A DNA stretch of 64,000 nt, taken from contig SYAL01000002.1 of assembly GCA_005787585.1 (NCBI GenBank), positions 1 through 64,000 on the forward strand. Direction: 5' to 3'. Within the stretch, counting starts at the first letter, position 1. Each line of letters begins with the position of its first letter. The translations under genes and the position numbers were made by a program. Source of the stretch: Bacteroidota bacterium (GTDB lineage Bacteria; Bacteroidota; Bacteroidia; B-17B0; Aurantibacillaceae). Below, piece after piece: positions 46,681 to 56,765 of this stretch. Under the pieces are notes generated by a model, which saw only the letters and a list, made by a program, of their open reading frames with translations, was not told where the DNA came from and searched no databases.

Positions 46681-47601
46681 ATGAGCAAAACTTCTTTTGA
46701 ACTTACGATACTAGGATCATCTTCGGCTAGCCCAACCTCTTTGAAAAGTTCAAGTGCTCAATTACTGAATATAGCTGAACGTTATTTTTTAATAGATTGT
46801 GGCGAGGGCACTCAGATTCAATTACGCAGATTTAAAGCTAAATTTCAATCAATAGATCACATTTTTATTTCACATTTACATGGTGATCATTTTTTTGGAT
46901 TGCCAGGCTTATTGAGCAGTATGAATCTTTTAGGAAGAAAACAAACTTTAACTATTTATGGTCCAGAAAACTTAAAAAGCATTATTGAAGCAATTAATAA
47001 AGTTTCTGAAACAAGACTTAATTTTTCTATTAATTGGATTGTTACAAAAAACAAGGGTTTGAACTTGCTGTTTGAAGACAAAAAAATAGAAGTTTATTCA
47101 TTTCCATTAAAACACAGAATTTTTTGTACTGGATTTTTGTTTAAAGAAAAGCCTTTACCCAGAAAAATAGACAAATATTTACTAGAAAAATTAAATATTT
47201 CAGTAGCAGATATTTTATTATTAAAAAATGGTTTAAATATAACTAATCAAGAAGGTCAAACCATTCAAAATAAAGATGTTACCATTGATCCAAATCCTCA
47301 AAGATCTTATGCTTATTGCAGTGACACAATCTATAATCCAAAATTAAAAGATTTTATATTTGACGTAGATTTATTATACCATGAAAGCACGTTTTTAGAG
47401 GAACATGCCTATAGAGCAAGAAAAACCTATCACTCAACTGCCAAACAAGCTGCAGAAATCGCTAAAAAAGTGAGTGCAAAACAATTGTTATTAGGTCATT
47501 TTTCTGCAAGATATAACAACTTAGATACTTTTTTGAATGAAGCTGAACCTATATTTAAAAATTGTATTTTGGCAATAGATGGTAAAAAAATAAAAATTTA
47601 A
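46681..47601 (+). CDS. rnz: Ribonuclease Z
   Basis: Endonuclease that trims the 3' ends of tRNA precursors. 306 residues. The metallo-beta-lactamase motif HLHGDH is at 65-70 (IFISHLHGDHFFGLPGLLSS); later ligands occur in YAYCSDTIYNP and LLLGHFSARY, and YHESTFLEEHAYRA is RNase Z specific. It lies 34 nt upstream of the LuxR-type regulator on the same strand. Confidence 0.96.
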   Translation: MSKTSFELTILGSSSASPTSLKSSSAQLLNIAERYFLIDCGEGTQIQLRRFKAKFQSIDHIFISHLHGDHFFGLPGLLSSMNLLGRKQTLTIYGPENLKSIIEAINKVSETRLNFSINWIVTKNKGLNLLFEDKKIEVYSFPLKHRIFCTGFLFKEKPLPRKIDKYLLEKLNISVADILLLKNGLNITNQEGQTIQNKDVTIDPNPQRSYAYCSDTIYNPKLKDFIFDVDLLYHESTFLEEHAYRARKTYHSTAKQAAEIAKKVSAKQLLLGHFSARYNNLDTFLNEAEPIFKNCILAIDGKKIKI

Positions 47602-47623
47602 TTAAACATTGTAATTTGTTAAT

Positions 47624-47631
47624 TATCTTTG
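47624..47631 (+). promoter_or_regulatory. -7 box of the LuxR-type regulator (TATCTTTG)
   Basis: An exact TAnnTTTG match followed by only CATA before the ATG at 47636, predicting a leaderless mRNA. It is separated from the rnz stop by 22 nt. Confidence 0.55.
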
Positions 47632-47635
47632 CATA

Positions 47636-48304
47636 ATGATTAAAGTTTTAATAGCTGATAAAAATTTTCTTTCCAGAGTTGGACTAGAACTTTTAGTTGG
47701 AGAATTAAAAGGATTTGATTTGGCTCCATCGGTTTGCGGCGAAAAAGAAGCTTTAATAAATCAGCTTCAAATTTCAAAACCAAATTTATTAATTGCTGAT
47801 TTTATTTCTTTAGGTATTAGTATTAGTGAATTAAAATCTATTTGTAAAAAATATACTAAAACTAAATTTTTAATTATCACCGAATGGCTTTCCAAAAAAG
47901 AATCTATTGAAGTTTTAGAAAGTGGAATTATAAGTTTTTTATTAAAAGAATGCGATAAAATTGAAATTTTAGAAGCTATTAATTCTACTATTAAAGGTGA
48001 TAAATTTATTTGTGGTAAAATTGTACGATTTTTATCTGCTTCATCAGAAATAAAAAGTTCAAATTCTTTTATAAAATCACTTTCCTGTGATGGATTTCAA
48101 GTAACAAATCGTGAAATTGATATAATTCAAGGTATTGCAGAGGGATTTTCAAATAAATTAATTGCAGTAAAACTAAATTTAAGTACACATACTGTAAATA
48201 CTCACCGAAAAAATATTATGTCTAAATTAGGTGTAAAAAACACAGCGGGGGTTGTAATGTTTGCTATTAAAAATAAACTTCTAGAAACAAATTTTGATTT
48301 TTAA
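47636..48304 (+). CDS. LuxR/NarL-type response regulator with degenerate receiver
   Basis: 222 residues. The receiver-like domain (1-120) keeps the phospho-acceptor position Asp55 (LLIADFISL), Thr82 and Lys104, but the acidic pair that binds Mg2+ is reduced to Asp8-Lys9, so phosphorylation is doubtful. The LuxR helix-turn-helix (about 155-215) includes TNREIDIIQGIAEGFSNKLI and STHTVNTHRKNIMSKLGVKN. No histidine kinase is adjacent. The stop shares a TTAA with the convergent gldG. Targets are unknown. Confidence 0.87.
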   Translation: MIKVLIADKNFLSRVGLELLVGELKGFDLAPSVCGEKEALINQLQISKPNLLIADFISLGISISELKSICKKYTKTKFLIITEWLSKKESIEVLESGIISFLLKECDKIEILEAINSTIKGDKFICGKIVRFLSASSEIKSSNSFIKSLSCDGFQVTNREIDIIQGIAEGFSNKLIAVKLNLSTHTVNTHRKNIMSKLGVKNTAGVVMFAIKNKLLETNFDF

Positions 48305-50037
48305 AAATCTTTTTTTTCTATAAAAGCATACTTTCTTTTTCGTAAATAAAATTGAATTGTTGCAAAACAAATTATTAATAGAAAAGGTAGCAAGACATTA
48401 ATTACTTGCCACTTTATTCGGTGTAAATTAATTTTCTTTTTATCTAATAATCTCAATTTTACTTCACGAGAGCGTAATTGAAGCATTCCTTCATCATCTA
48501 ATAAATAATTAACACAATTAACCAAAAAAGTTTGATTGGCAAATGTTTGCTTTGTATATTTATCATATCCAAGAGGAAATAATTCTCCGGTACTTTTTTG
48601 AAAATCATTTCGAGCAACATCACCGTCAGCTACAACAATCATTTTGGTTAATTTACCTTTATCAATATATTTAAAATTAGAGTCGTTAAGAATTATTGAC
48701 GGTAAGCGATACTCGACAAAACTACTAAAACATCCTTCTAATAAACAAGCAACAGGCTGATAAGAATTGATAAATTGAGACTCTTTAATTTGCATTTGAA
48801 CCATCCCCAAATAAATTCTGACTGGAGCCGGAATTGTTTTTGAATATCTAGATGACTTTAACAATATCGTTTTTTTTATTCCTTTAGCAGAGGCAATAGT
48901 ATCAAGTGTGCTTAAAAAATCAAACTTAATCAAATCTAAATTTTTAACTATAGGATGATTATTATCAGGAAGAATAAGCGGATTATAAAGCCAGGGAAAC
49001 ATTTTAATATTAGCCTCACCTTTTTTAAATCCAATATTGATTGGAATACTGGCACATTGAAGATCTTGAACCATCACTGGATTTAATCTTATACCATATT
49101 TAAAGAGCATATCTTCTAAATTTAAATCACGATTAATGCCTATGGTAAATCCCTTGTAACGTAATGAATCTAAATTTGTAGAAAGAGGGTCGATTAACCA
49201 CAAAACTTTGCCACCTCGCATAATAAATTGATCAATTACAAATTTTTCTTTATCCGTAAAAGCTGAATCTGGCTGAGAAATCACAATGGCATCACTTCCT
49301 TTTAGAGCAGTTAATTCATAACCCTTTGCTATTTTGGTTTGATTAACCAAATAATATTCTGATAAGGCTTTCATAAATTGATATTGATGCACTGTATCAA
49401 TTTCATTATGACCTTGTATAAAAGTTACTTGTTGTTTTTTGTTGCGCTGTAATTTCCGAATGGCATTGGTTAAACTATATTCTAACTCTTGAACACTATT
49501 ATTAATAGATTCTTCGGGCGATATTCCAACTTGTCTTTTAAAAATTTGCCAAACAGTTTCTTTACCCTTATAACTTAAAATAGCTCCTGGCCAGATAACA
49601 GACTCTGTTGTTTTTTCTTTTCCCTTATCAACAATTTGTTCTGGTATAATTCCTTTATCATACAATTGTTTTTCTAAATTTAAACTCTCCTCTTTAGTTA
49701 AATCATTTCCTGGAAAAATAAAATCATATTGAATTTGATTATCTGAGTATGCTCTAAATTCGTCTAAAATTTCTTTTGCTTCATTTCTTAATCTTGTGAA
49801 ACTCGGGTTAAAATCTCCCTGTAAATAAACCTTTAAATAAATTTCATCGTCTATATTTTTTAGTAATTTTTTAGTAGATTCTGCAAGAGTATATCTTTTT
49901 TCAGTTGTTAAATCAATGCGAGTAAAATAAAAAGAAGCTATAAAATTAAATAAAATAATTATCGCTATCATCACTAAAAAAGAAGATAAATCTCTGCGTT
50001 TGTTAATCGATTTTATTTGCTCATTATTATTTACCAT
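48301..50037 (-). CDS. gldG: Gliding-motility ABC transporter component GldG
   Basis: 578 residues. N-terminal membrane helix (about 19-38), large periplasmic ABC_transp_aux/GldG domain (about 40-545, starting FTRIDLTTEKRYTLAESTKK, with FIQGHNEIDTVHQYQFMKAL and GGKVLWLIDPLSTNLDSLRY) and a C-terminal membrane helix (about 550-568). With GldF and the ATPase GldA it forms a transporter required for gliding in Flavobacterium johnsoniae. gldA is not in this window. It overlaps gldF by 7 nt. Confidence 0.94.
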   Translation of the reverse strand: MVNNNEQIKSINKRRDLSSFLVMIAIIILFNFIASFYFTRIDLTTEKRYTLAESTKKLLKNIDDEIYLKVYLQGDFNPSFTRLRNEAKEILDEFRAYSDNQIQYDFIFPGNDLTKEESLNLEKQLYDKGIIPEQIVDKGKEKTTESVIWPGAILSYKGKETVWQIFKRQVGISPEESINNSVQELEYSLTNAIRKLQRNKKQQVTFIQGHNEIDTVHQYQFMKALSEYYLVNQTKIAKGYELTALKGSDAIVISQPDSAFTDKEKFVIDQFIMRGGKVLWLIDPLSTNLDSLRYKGFTIGINRDLNLEDMLFKYGIRLNPVMVQDLQCASIPINIGFKKGEANIKMFPWLYNPLILPDNNHPIVKNLDLIKFDFLSTLDTIASAKGIKKTILLKSSRYSKTIPAPVRIYLGMVQMQIKESQFINSYQPVACLLEGCFSSFVEYRLPSIILNDSNFKYIDKGKLTKMIVVADGDVARNDFQKSTGELFPLGYDKYTKQTFANQTFLVNCVNYLLDDEGMLQLRSREVKLRLLDKKKINLHRIKWQVINVLLPFLLIICFATIQFYLRKRKYAFIEKKDF

Positions 50038-50771
50038 TTTCTTCTTTGTAAGATTAATTTGGTAAACAAAATAAAAAAAACAATGACACTTATAAAATAA
50101 ATAGCATCTCGTGAATCAATTACTCCCCTACTCATACTTACATAGTGAGAATTTAGCCCTAAACTTTTTAATAAAGCATCATATTTTCCGAAAACATTAC
50201 TTTGAGCTATAAAATCAAACCCGATATAACAAAAAAAGCAAAGTAACAATGCAATTATAAAAGCTATAACTTGATTATCGGCAATAGAAGATGAAAAAAC
50301 ACCAATGGCAACAAAAGCTGCTCCCAAAAAAAATAAACCGATGTATGAGCCCCACATGCCACCAGTATCAATATTGCCTTTGGGTAAACCTAAAACATGA
50401 ACACTATAGTAATAAATAATTGTAGGTAATAATGAAAATAATAATAAGGTAAATCCAGCAAAATATTTTGCCAATATTATTTGTAAATCAGTTAAAGGGC
50501 GAGTTAAAAGGAGTTCGAAAGTTCCTGTTTTTATTTCTTCGGAAAAAGATCTCATTGTAATTGCAGGAATTAAGAATAAGTATACCCATGGAGCAATTAA
50601 AAATAAAGAATCAATATTTGCAAAGCCATTATCTAAAATATTAGAACCACCACTTTCGGATGGAATAATCCACATAAAAATACCGATTAACGAAATAAAA
50701 ACACCGATGGCAATATAGCCAATTAGTGAACTTAAAAAGCTTCTAATTTCTTTTAAAAAAAGAGTAAACAT
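50031..50771 (-). CDS. gldF: Gliding-motility ABC transporter permease GldF
   Basis: 246 residues, ABC-2 type permease with six hydrophobic helices. MFTLFLKEIRSFLSSLIGYI at the start and RSFSEEIKTGTFELLLTRPL (69-88) are characteristic. It precedes and overlaps gldG. A TAATTTTA box ends 6 nt before the ATG. Confidence 0.94.
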   Translation of the reverse strand: MFTLFLKEIRSFLSSLIGYIAIGVFISLIGIFMWIIPSESGGSNILDNGFANIDSLFLIAPWVYLFLIPAITMRSFSEEIKTGTFELLLTRPLTDLQIILAKYFAGFTLLLFSLLPTIIYYYSVHVLGLPKGNIDTGGMWGSYIGLFFLGAAFVAIGVFSSSIADNQVIAFIIALLLCFFCYIGFDFIAQSNVFGKYDALLKSLGLNSHYVSMSRGVIDSRDAIYFISVIVFFILFTKLILQRRKW

Positions 50772-50777
50772 TTAAAG

Positions 50778-50785
50778 TAAAATTA
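50778..50785 (-). promoter_or_regulatory. Candidate -7 box of gldF-gldG (TAATTTTA)
   Basis: One mismatch to TAnnTTTG, ending 6 nt before the gldF ATG on the minus strand. The arrangement resembles that of murQ (TAATTTTAC followed by the ATG). Confidence 0.4.
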
Positions 50786-50939
50786 CATTTTTATCTATAT
50801 TATTAAAAAAAATTATTCAAACAATTTATCTTCGTTAAAAATTTTATCTTATTTAATATAATAGGTGCGAATCTATTCGTAATTTTAAACTTTATTCAAC
50901 AAAAATTGTAAATCAATTAACCATCTGCTACAAATTACT

Positions 50940-51431
50940 ATGAACAAAAAATGGTTTTTTCCAATATTACTCTTAATTGTTTTATTAATTTCTTTTTTTA
51001 TTTACAACAAATATCATGTTGCACCTCACATAAAATTTAATAATTTAAATTTAGTTGATTCAAATAACCAACCTAAAAATTTAGAATTATACAAAGGAAA
51101 AAAACTCTTGATTTGTTTTAGTGCTTCATGGTGCCCAAATTGTATTGAAGAATTGGATGTACTAAAATCAATTAAAACTAAAGAATTAGCTGATGTTGAA
51201 GTAATTGTAATAAGCGACGAATCGATAACTAAAATAAATGAATTTAAATTAAAAAGAGACTTACCTTTTACTTTTTTAAAAATGAATACTACTTTTTCAT
51301 CAATAGGAATCAACTCTATCCCAACTTCTTACATTATCAATAAAAAATTTGAAGTGATGCATGAAAGTACTGGTTATTTAAATTGGAAAAACCCCTCTAC
51401 CTGCCAACACCTCAAAAAATTGATGGAATAA
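50940..51431 (+). CDS. Thioredoxin-like (TlpA/ResA type) membrane-anchored protein
   Basis: 163 residues. An uncleaved signal anchor (about 5-22) is followed by a periplasmic thioredoxin fold with the redox motif CPNC (ASWCPNCIEEL, about 62-72) and the cis-Pro region INSIPTSYIIN. It probably reduces or isomerises disulfides outside the inner membrane. It lies divergently from gldF-gldG and 49 nt before uvrA. Confidence 0.88.
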   Translation: MNKKWFFPILLLIVLLISFFIYNKYHVAPHIKFNNLNLVDSNNQPKNLELYKGKKLLICFSASWCPNCIEELDVLKSIKTKELADVEVIVISDESITKINEFKLKRDLPFTFLKMNTTFSSIGINSIPTSYIINKKFEVMHESTGYLNWKNPSTCQHLKKLME

Positions 51432-51480
51432 CTAACAAGAATTTAAATTATATTCCATAAAATATAGCTCCTATAAATTA

Positions 51481-54309
51481 ATGACTAAAAATAAAGATAT
51501 TTTAAATTTAAGCCCTAAAGAATATATTATTATAAAAGGAGCAAGGCAACATAATTTAAAAAATATAGATGTTGCAATACCACGAAATAAACTTATTGTT
51601 ATAACTGGTCTTTCGGGATCCGGGAAATCATCTTTAGCTTTTGATACATTATATGCAGAGGGCCAGAGACGATATGTAGAAAGTTTATCAGCTTATGCAA
51701 GACAATTTTTGGGTCGTTTAGAAAAACCACAAGTAGATTATATAAAAGGTATTTCGCCTGCAATTGCTATTGAACAAAAAGTTATTTCACGTAATCCAAG
51801 AAGCACGGTTGGAACTATAACTGAAATTTACGACTATTTTAAATTATTATTTTCAAGAATAGGCATAACCTATAGTCCTGTTTCAGGCAAAGCTGTAAAA
51901 CGTCAAAATATTGGTGATGTAGTTAATTTCATTTTAAAACTTAAGCCAAAAACAAAGTTTTTAATTTTATCTCAAGTTCATAAAAAAAAGGATCGGACTA
52001 TTCAAAAGCAATTTGAATTACTTTCTCAACAAGGATTTTCAAAAGGAATTATTAATAATCAGATTCAAAAAATTAATGAATTTGATTTTAATACTTTAAA
52101 AAAAGACAGCAACTGTTATTTATTAATTGATCGATTAATGAATCAACCTAACGATGAGGATTTTATATCTCGCTCTGCAGATAGCGTTCAAACTGCTTTT
52201 TATGAGGGTGCTGGTGAATGTTTAATATGGATTGAAGAAGAAAATAGTGATTATAAAAAATATAGCTTTAGTAATTTATTCGAATTAGATGGTATCAGTT
52301 TTGAAGAACCTAGTGTAAACTTTTTTGCATTTAACAACCCTATTGGTGCCTGTAAAACCTGCGAAGGCTTTGGAAGTATTATTGGCATCAATCCAGAATT
52401 GGTAATACCAAATAAAAGTTTATCAGTTTTTGAAAATGCAATTGTATGTTGGAATGGAGAAGTAATGAGTGCATATAAAAATCAATTGATACAAAATGCA
52501 CATAAATTTAAATTCCCAATTCATAAACCAATTTACGAATTATCAGATACTGATTATGAGTTATTATGGAAAGGAAACGAATATTTTGATGGATTAAATA
52601 TGTTTTTTAAAAGAATTGAAAAAGAGACTTATAAAATTCAATACAGAGTAATGCTGGCTAGATATAGAGGAAAAACAACTTGTTTTGATTGTAAAGGAAC
52701 GCGGCTAAGAAAAGATGCAAACTATGTAAAAATTAAAGGTAAATCAATTGACGATTTATTGCTTACACCTGTAATAAACTTATTACCATTTTTTAAATTT
52801 ATAAAATTAAATGAGCATGATGCCACAATTGCTAAACGTTTATTAGTTGAAATTACAAACAGATTAGAATATCTGATTGATGTTGGATTAGGTTATTTAA
52901 CATTAAATCGTGTTGCTAATACCCTAAGTGGTGGTGAAAGTCAGAGGATTAATTTAGCAACTCAATTAGGGAGTACTTTAGTAGGTAGTTTATATATTTT
53001 AGATGAACCCAGTATTGGTTTACACCCTAGAGATACCGAAAAATTAATAAAAGTACTTCGATCGCTTCAAAAACTAGGAAATACAGTTATTATTGTAGAG
53101 CATGATGAGGATATTATGCGAGAGGCAGATGAATTAATTGATATTGGACCTGAAGCTGGGACAAAAGGTGGTCATTTAGTTTTTCAAGGAACTCACAAAG
53201 AATTATTAAAGAACAAAAATGGATATACTTCTAATTATCTAAATCATTTGATTAGCATTGAGGTTCCAAAAGTTAGACGTAAATGGAAAGAATATATTGA
53301 AATAAGAAATTTAACTGAAAATAATCTTAAAAATATAACTGTAAAATTTCCAATTAATGTATTAACATGTGTTACCGGGGTGAGTGGATCTGGAAAATCA
53401 ACCCTAATAAAAAAAGGTTTAATACCTTATTTACGAAAATATTTAGATGGCTATTTTGATACCGTAAATTTCGATCATTTGATTGGTGGAAGTTTAAAAC
53501 AGATAAAACAATTAGAGTTTGTTGATCAAAACCCAATTGGTAAGTCTTCAAGAAGTAATCCAGTAACCTATATAAAAGCTTTTGACGAAATTCGAAATTT
53601 ATTTGCAGATCAAGGCCTTTCAAAAACACGAAATTATAAACCTGGTTTTTTTAGTTTTAATGTAGAAGGGGGGCGTTGTGAAATTTGTCTGGGTGAGGGT
53701 CAAACTACAATAGAAATGCAATTTATGGCAGATATTAAATTGCCATGCGAATCTTGCAAAACAAAAAGATATAAATCAGAAACACTCGAAGTTTTATATA
53801 AAAATAAATCAATCTCAGATATATTAGATCTAACTGTAGATGATGCTATTTTATTCTTTAATCAAGATATAGATGATAGAAACGTTAACAAAATTATAGA
53901 AAAATTAAACGCACTTCAAGCAGTTGGATTAGGCTATATTCAGTTAGGACAAAATAGCAGCACCTTAAGCGGTGGAGAAGCGCAGAGAATTAAATTAGCT
54001 AGTTTTTTAATTTCTATTAACAATACCTCTCCTACTCTATTTATATTTGATGAGCCAACAACCGGGCTTCATTTCCACGATATTTCAAAATTGCTAAAAT
54101 CATTTGATGCACTTATTAAAAAAGGACACTCAATTGTTGTAATTGAACATAATTTAGAAGTTATTAAATGTGCTGATTGGATTATCGAAATCGGACCTGA
54201 AGGTGGAGTAAATGGTGGGAATATAGAATTTGAAGGCACCCCAGAAAACTTAGTTAATTCAAAAAAAGGATATACTGGAATTTATTTAAAAGAAAAATTA
54301 AAATCATGA
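51481..54309 (+). CDS. uvrA: Excinuclease ABC subunit A
   Basis: Damage-recognition ATPase of nucleotide excision repair. 942 residues. Two ABC modules: Walker A at 43-50 (GLSGSGKS) and 633-640 (GVSGSGKS), signatures [12 protein letters not shown] and [12 protein letters not shown]. The C-terminal zinc finger ([11 protein letters not shown] ... [10 protein letters not shown]) keeps all four Cys. In the first module only the second Cys pair is present ([10 protein letters not shown]); the CPxCG pair of E. coli UvrA is replaced by a Cys-free segment ([20 protein letters not shown]). I believe this is usual for one Bacteroidota UvrA class but cannot check. Its stop overlaps the next ATG. Confidence 0.95.
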   Translation: MTKNKDILNLSPKEYIIIKGARQHNLKNIDVAIPRNKLIVITGLSGSGKSSLAFDTLYAEGQRRYVESLSAYARQFLGRLEKPQVDYIKGISPAIAIEQKVISRNPRSTVGTITEIYDYFKLLFSRIGITYSPVSGKAVKRQNIGDVVNFILKLKPKTKFLILSQVHKKKDRTIQKQFELLSQQGFSKGIINNQIQKINEFDFNTLKKDSNCYLLIDRLMNQPNDEDFISRSADSVQTAFYEGAGECLIWIEEENSDYKKYSFSNLFELDGISFEEPSVNFFAFNNPIGACKTCEGFGSIIGINPELVIPNKSLSVFENAIVCWNGEVMSAYKNQLIQNAHKFKFPIHKPIYELSDTDYELLWKGNEYFDGLNMFFKRIEKETYKIQYRVMLARYRGKTTCFDCKGTRLRKDANYVKIKGKSIDDLLLTPVINLLPFFKFIKLNEHDATIAKRLLVEITNRLEYLIDVGLGYLTLNRVANTLSGGESQRINLATQLGSTLVGSLYILDEPSIGLHPRDTEKLIKVLRSLQKLGNTVIIVEHDEDIMREADELIDIGPEAGTKGGHLVFQGTHKELLKNKNGYTSNYLNHLISIEVPKVRRKWKEYIEIRNLTENNLKNITVKFPINVLTCVTGVSGSGKSTLIKKGLIPYLRKYLDGYFDTVNFDHLIGGSLKQIKQLEFVDQNPIGKSSRSNPVTYIKAFDEIRNLFADQGLSKTRNYKPGFFSFNVEGGRCEICLGEGQTTIEMQFMADIKLPCESCKTKRYKSETLEVLYKNKSISDILDLTVDDAILFFNQDIDDRNVNKIIEKLNALQAVGLGYIQLGQNSSTLSGGEAQRIKLASFLISINNTSPTLFIFDEPTTGLHFHDISKLLKSFDALIKKGHSIVVIEHNLEVIKCADWIIEIGPEGGVNGGNIEFEGTPENLVNSKKGYTGIYLKEKLKS

Positions 54310-54752
54310 GTTCGATATATAATTTTATTACCTCTCATGATTTTTTAAAAAAAATAGTGGGCATACTTGCCATATTTGGATTAGTTTATATTATTTATTT
54401 TTTATTTGTTAGAAAAGCTTCATTTGATGATAACTTAAAAAAAATTGCTTTAGAATTAAATAAAACTTGCCCTAAAATGATTGATAAAGATACTAGACTT
54501 GATAATGCTCTGGCAATAAAAGGAAATATTTTTCAATATAACTATACTCTTTTAAATATTCTTAAAGATTCGATGGATATTGATCTATTCAAGGCTAGTA
54601 TTGAGCCATCTATTATAAATAATGTTATTACAAACTCGGATTTAGAAACTTTTAGAAAAAATAAAATAACTTTAATATATAATTTTAAAGATGAAAAAAA
54701 TAATCACATTACAAGAATTATAGTGAATCCAAAAAAATACAAAATTAATTAG
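54306..54752 (+). CDS. Conserved hypothetical membrane-anchored protein coupled to uvrA
   Basis: 148 residues. One membrane helix (about 16-33) followed by a soluble domain containing CPKMIDKDTRLDNALAIKG and FQYNYTLLNILKDSMDID. I recall this domain as a widespread unnamed family with one N-terminal helix, but no function is known to me. The ATG overlaps the uvrA stop (ATGA), so it is expressed with uvrA. A direct role in repair is not implied by this alone. Confidence 0.8.
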   Translation: MSSIYNFITSHDFLKKIVGILAIFGLVYIIYFLFVRKASFDDNLKKIALELNKTCPKMIDKDTRLDNALAIKGNIFQYNYTLLNILKDSMDIDLFKASIEPSIINNVITNSDLETFRKNKITLIYNFKDEKNNHITRIIVNPKKYKIN

Positions 54753-54804
54753 AGATGATTTTATTTTATTTAACTTTAATTTTCATTTTTTAATCTCATT
54801 AATT

Positions 54805-55566
54805 ATGTTTCATTTTTTACTTCGCACAATACCTCGACCTATTCTTATTCAATTTAGTTTGTGGTTTAGTAAAATTGCCCCAATTATTTATTATGGTCAT
54901 TCATTCGAAGATCCAATTACAGGCAAAACTTATCGTAAATTTTTACCTTACGGATATGGCGGTCGTGCAAAACGAAAAAATGTTCTTTGTCCCGGAAGTT
55001 TATCATTAGAAAGACACAGATTATTATGGCTTTATTTAAAGCAAAAAACAGATTTTTTTACTAAGCAATATAAAATGTTTCATATTGCCCCAGAACAATG
55101 TTTTTATAGATTATTTAAATCACAATCAAACCTAATATATACCACTGGAGATTATAATAGCCCAATTGCAGAAATTAATTTTGACTTACATAAAGCACCA
55201 TTTGAAGACAATTGTTTTGATGTTATTTTTTGTAATCATGTATTAGAACATGTAGAAGATGCCAATCAATGTATGAAAGAGTTATATCGCATTATGAAAC
55301 CTGGAGGTTGGGGTATTTTTCAGGTTCCATTAGATAAAAGTAAAATAGAAACTTTTGAAGACAAGAGTATTGTAAGCGCTAAAGAACGAGAAATTAATTA
55401 TTGGCAAAAAGATCATCTTCGATTATTTGGCTTAGATTATAAAGATAAATTAGCTTCGGTAGGATTTAAAGTAACTGTTGATGATTTTGTTAACTCTCTT
55501 AGGCCAGAATTAATTGAGCGATATAGATTGCCTGTAGGTGAAATGATTTATTTGTGTAAAAAATAA
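54805..55566 (+). CDS. Class I SAM-dependent methyltransferase
   Basis: 253 residues. The Methyltransf_11-like core covers about 85-200, with HKAPFEDNCFDVIFCNHVLE (about 131-150), the post-I acidic region in TGDYNSPIAEINFDLH, and ELYRIMKPGGWGIFQVP. The N-terminal ~80 residues are basic, with Cys-containing CPGSLSLERHRLLWLYL typical of a Bacteroidota subgroup. The substrate is unknown. Convergent with the acyltransferase, separated by 1 nt. Confidence 0.88.
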   Translation: MFHFLLRTIPRPILIQFSLWFSKIAPIIYYGHSFEDPITGKTYRKFLPYGYGGRAKRKNVLCPGSLSLERHRLLWLYLKQKTDFFTKQYKMFHIAPEQCFYRLFKSQSNLIYTTGDYNSPIAEINFDLHKAPFEDNCFDVIFCNHVLEHVEDANQCMKELYRIMKPGGWGIFQVPLDKSKIETFEDKSIVSAKEREINYWQKDHLRLFGLDYKDKLASVGFKVTVDDFVNSLRPELIERYRLPVGEMIYLCKK

Positions 55567-55567
55567 A

Positions 55568-56428
55568 TTATTTTTTTTTTAATTGAATATACTCTTCAAA
55601 ACTGACACCCGACATAAATTCATTTGAGTAAATAAATTCATAAACTTTATCTGACCATTCTTTGTGAGATTTAGTTTCGTCAAGAATTTTATAACTAAAC
55701 GGTTTACTAAAATAAATTTTAATTATTTTTTTATTGGCTCTAAACATTTCTTTAGGTAACAAAATCATTTCAATATTTGCTTTTATCCCTAATCGTTTTC
55801 GCCATTTAGCAAAATTATAGAAAAATTTAGAATTTTCTCCTTCAATATATGTTGGTTGAATTAAACGTTTGTGATCAATTGCTTGTGTAATAAAAGTTTT
55901 TCTCCATTCTAAATCCCTGATCAACCCATTCTTTTTTCGAGAAACTAAACCAGCAGGAAAAATTAATACTGCGTTTTTCGATCGAAAAACTTGATCCATA
56001 ACACGTAATGATTTACCAGAAATAGAGCCGATTTTATTAACAGCTACAAAAATATCTCCGTAATTATTTATTTTTTTAAGTACATCGTTTACAAAAAATC
56101 TCACATCAGATCTAACTTCTCCAACTGCCTTTATAAGAGCCATTCCGTCTAAACCTCCCAGAGGATGATTAGAAACAACAGTTAATGGTCCTTCTTTAGG
56201 AATAAAATGTGAATTTAAAGTTTCAACTTTTGCTCCTATTTTTTCTAGCCCTTTAGAGTTAAACATCAAGCCTTCCAAACCATCAAGAGATGACATGGTT
56301 TTATTAATTTCATCTTCATGTAATATTTTTTTTAACCAATTAACGGCAAAAAAAGGAAGCCATTTGTATAATTTATAGACTTTTTCATTTAAAATCTTTT
56401 CAATATCAATCAACTTAGTACTATTCAT
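55568..56428 (-). CDS. Lysophospholipid/glycerol acyltransferase family protein
   Basis: 286 residues. The acyltransferase block I NHPLGGLDG (NHxxxxD, about 87-95) is followed by block II/III-like segments (FVAVNKIGSISGKS, VLIFPAGLVSRKKNG). It belongs to the PlsC-like superfamily, in the branch that includes hemolysin/ornithine-lipid type acyltransferases, and may make a membrane aminolipid or phospholipid; the exact substrate is not shown. A TATATTTG box ends 11 nt before the ATG. Confidence 0.85.
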   Translation of the reverse strand: MNSTKLIDIEKILNEKVYKLYKWLPFFAVNWLKKILHEDEINKTMSSLDGLEGLMFNSKGLEKIGAKVETLNSHFIPKEGPLTVVSNHPLGGLDGMALIKAVGEVRSDVRFFVNDVLKKINNYGDIFVAVNKIGSISGKSLRVMDQVFRSKNAVLIFPAGLVSRKKNGLIRDLEWRKTFITQAIDHKRLIQPTYIEGENSKFFYNFAKWRKRLGIKANIEMILLPKEMFRANKKIIKIYFSKPFSYKILDETKSHKEWSDKVYEFIYSNEFMSGVSFEEYIQLKKK

Positions 56429-56439
56429 ATTTAATTTAC

Positions 56440-56447
56440 CAAATATA
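56440..56447 (-). promoter_or_regulatory. -7 box of the acyltransferase gene (TATATTTG)
   Basis: An exact TAnnTTTG match on the minus strand ending 11 nt before the ATG at 56428. No -33 TTG at standard spacing. Confidence 0.45.
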
Positions 56448-56540
56448 AAGTAATTATTTCAAAAATTAAATTGAGTATTTGTTATGAAAAAGAGTATTTA
56501 TGATAAGATTAAATATTTTCCATTTTCAATTCTAATTTTT

Positions 56541-56717
56541 TTAAAAATCAAAATTTCTTTCTTTACAAAAATTAATTTCGAAAATTTCATAAGATAATGT
56601 TAAACAGGTTTCGGAATGAATAGAAAATTTAATTTTATTATCAAATTCAACTTTTTTAAATTGATCTAAAGCATCAGTCAAAATTTCAAGAATGTATAAA
56701 ATAATAAGTAAGAAACT
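56541..56717 (-). pseudogene. Open stretch without ATG, possible gene remnant
   Basis: 58 codons between an in-frame TAA (56720-56718) and the TAA at 56543-56541. The translation has protein-like composition (LTDALDQFKKVEFDNKIK, SIHSETCLTLSYEIFE) but no ATG or GTG; a TTG could give about 46 residues. I recognise no family. In such AT-rich DNA, where TAA is frequent, an open run this long is mildly unusual. Confidence 0.3.
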
Positions 56718-56745
56718 TTAAAGCCAATAACAAAAAAAAGTTACT

Positions 56746-56765
56746 AAAACCCATTTAATGGTTTT
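56746..56765 (-). terminator. Weak terminator after sppA
   Basis: A 6-bp stem AAAACC (56746-56751) with GGTTTT (56760-56765), loop 8 nt. On the minus strand an eight-T run follows after about 6 nt. The offset T-run lowers confidence. Confidence 0.4.
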
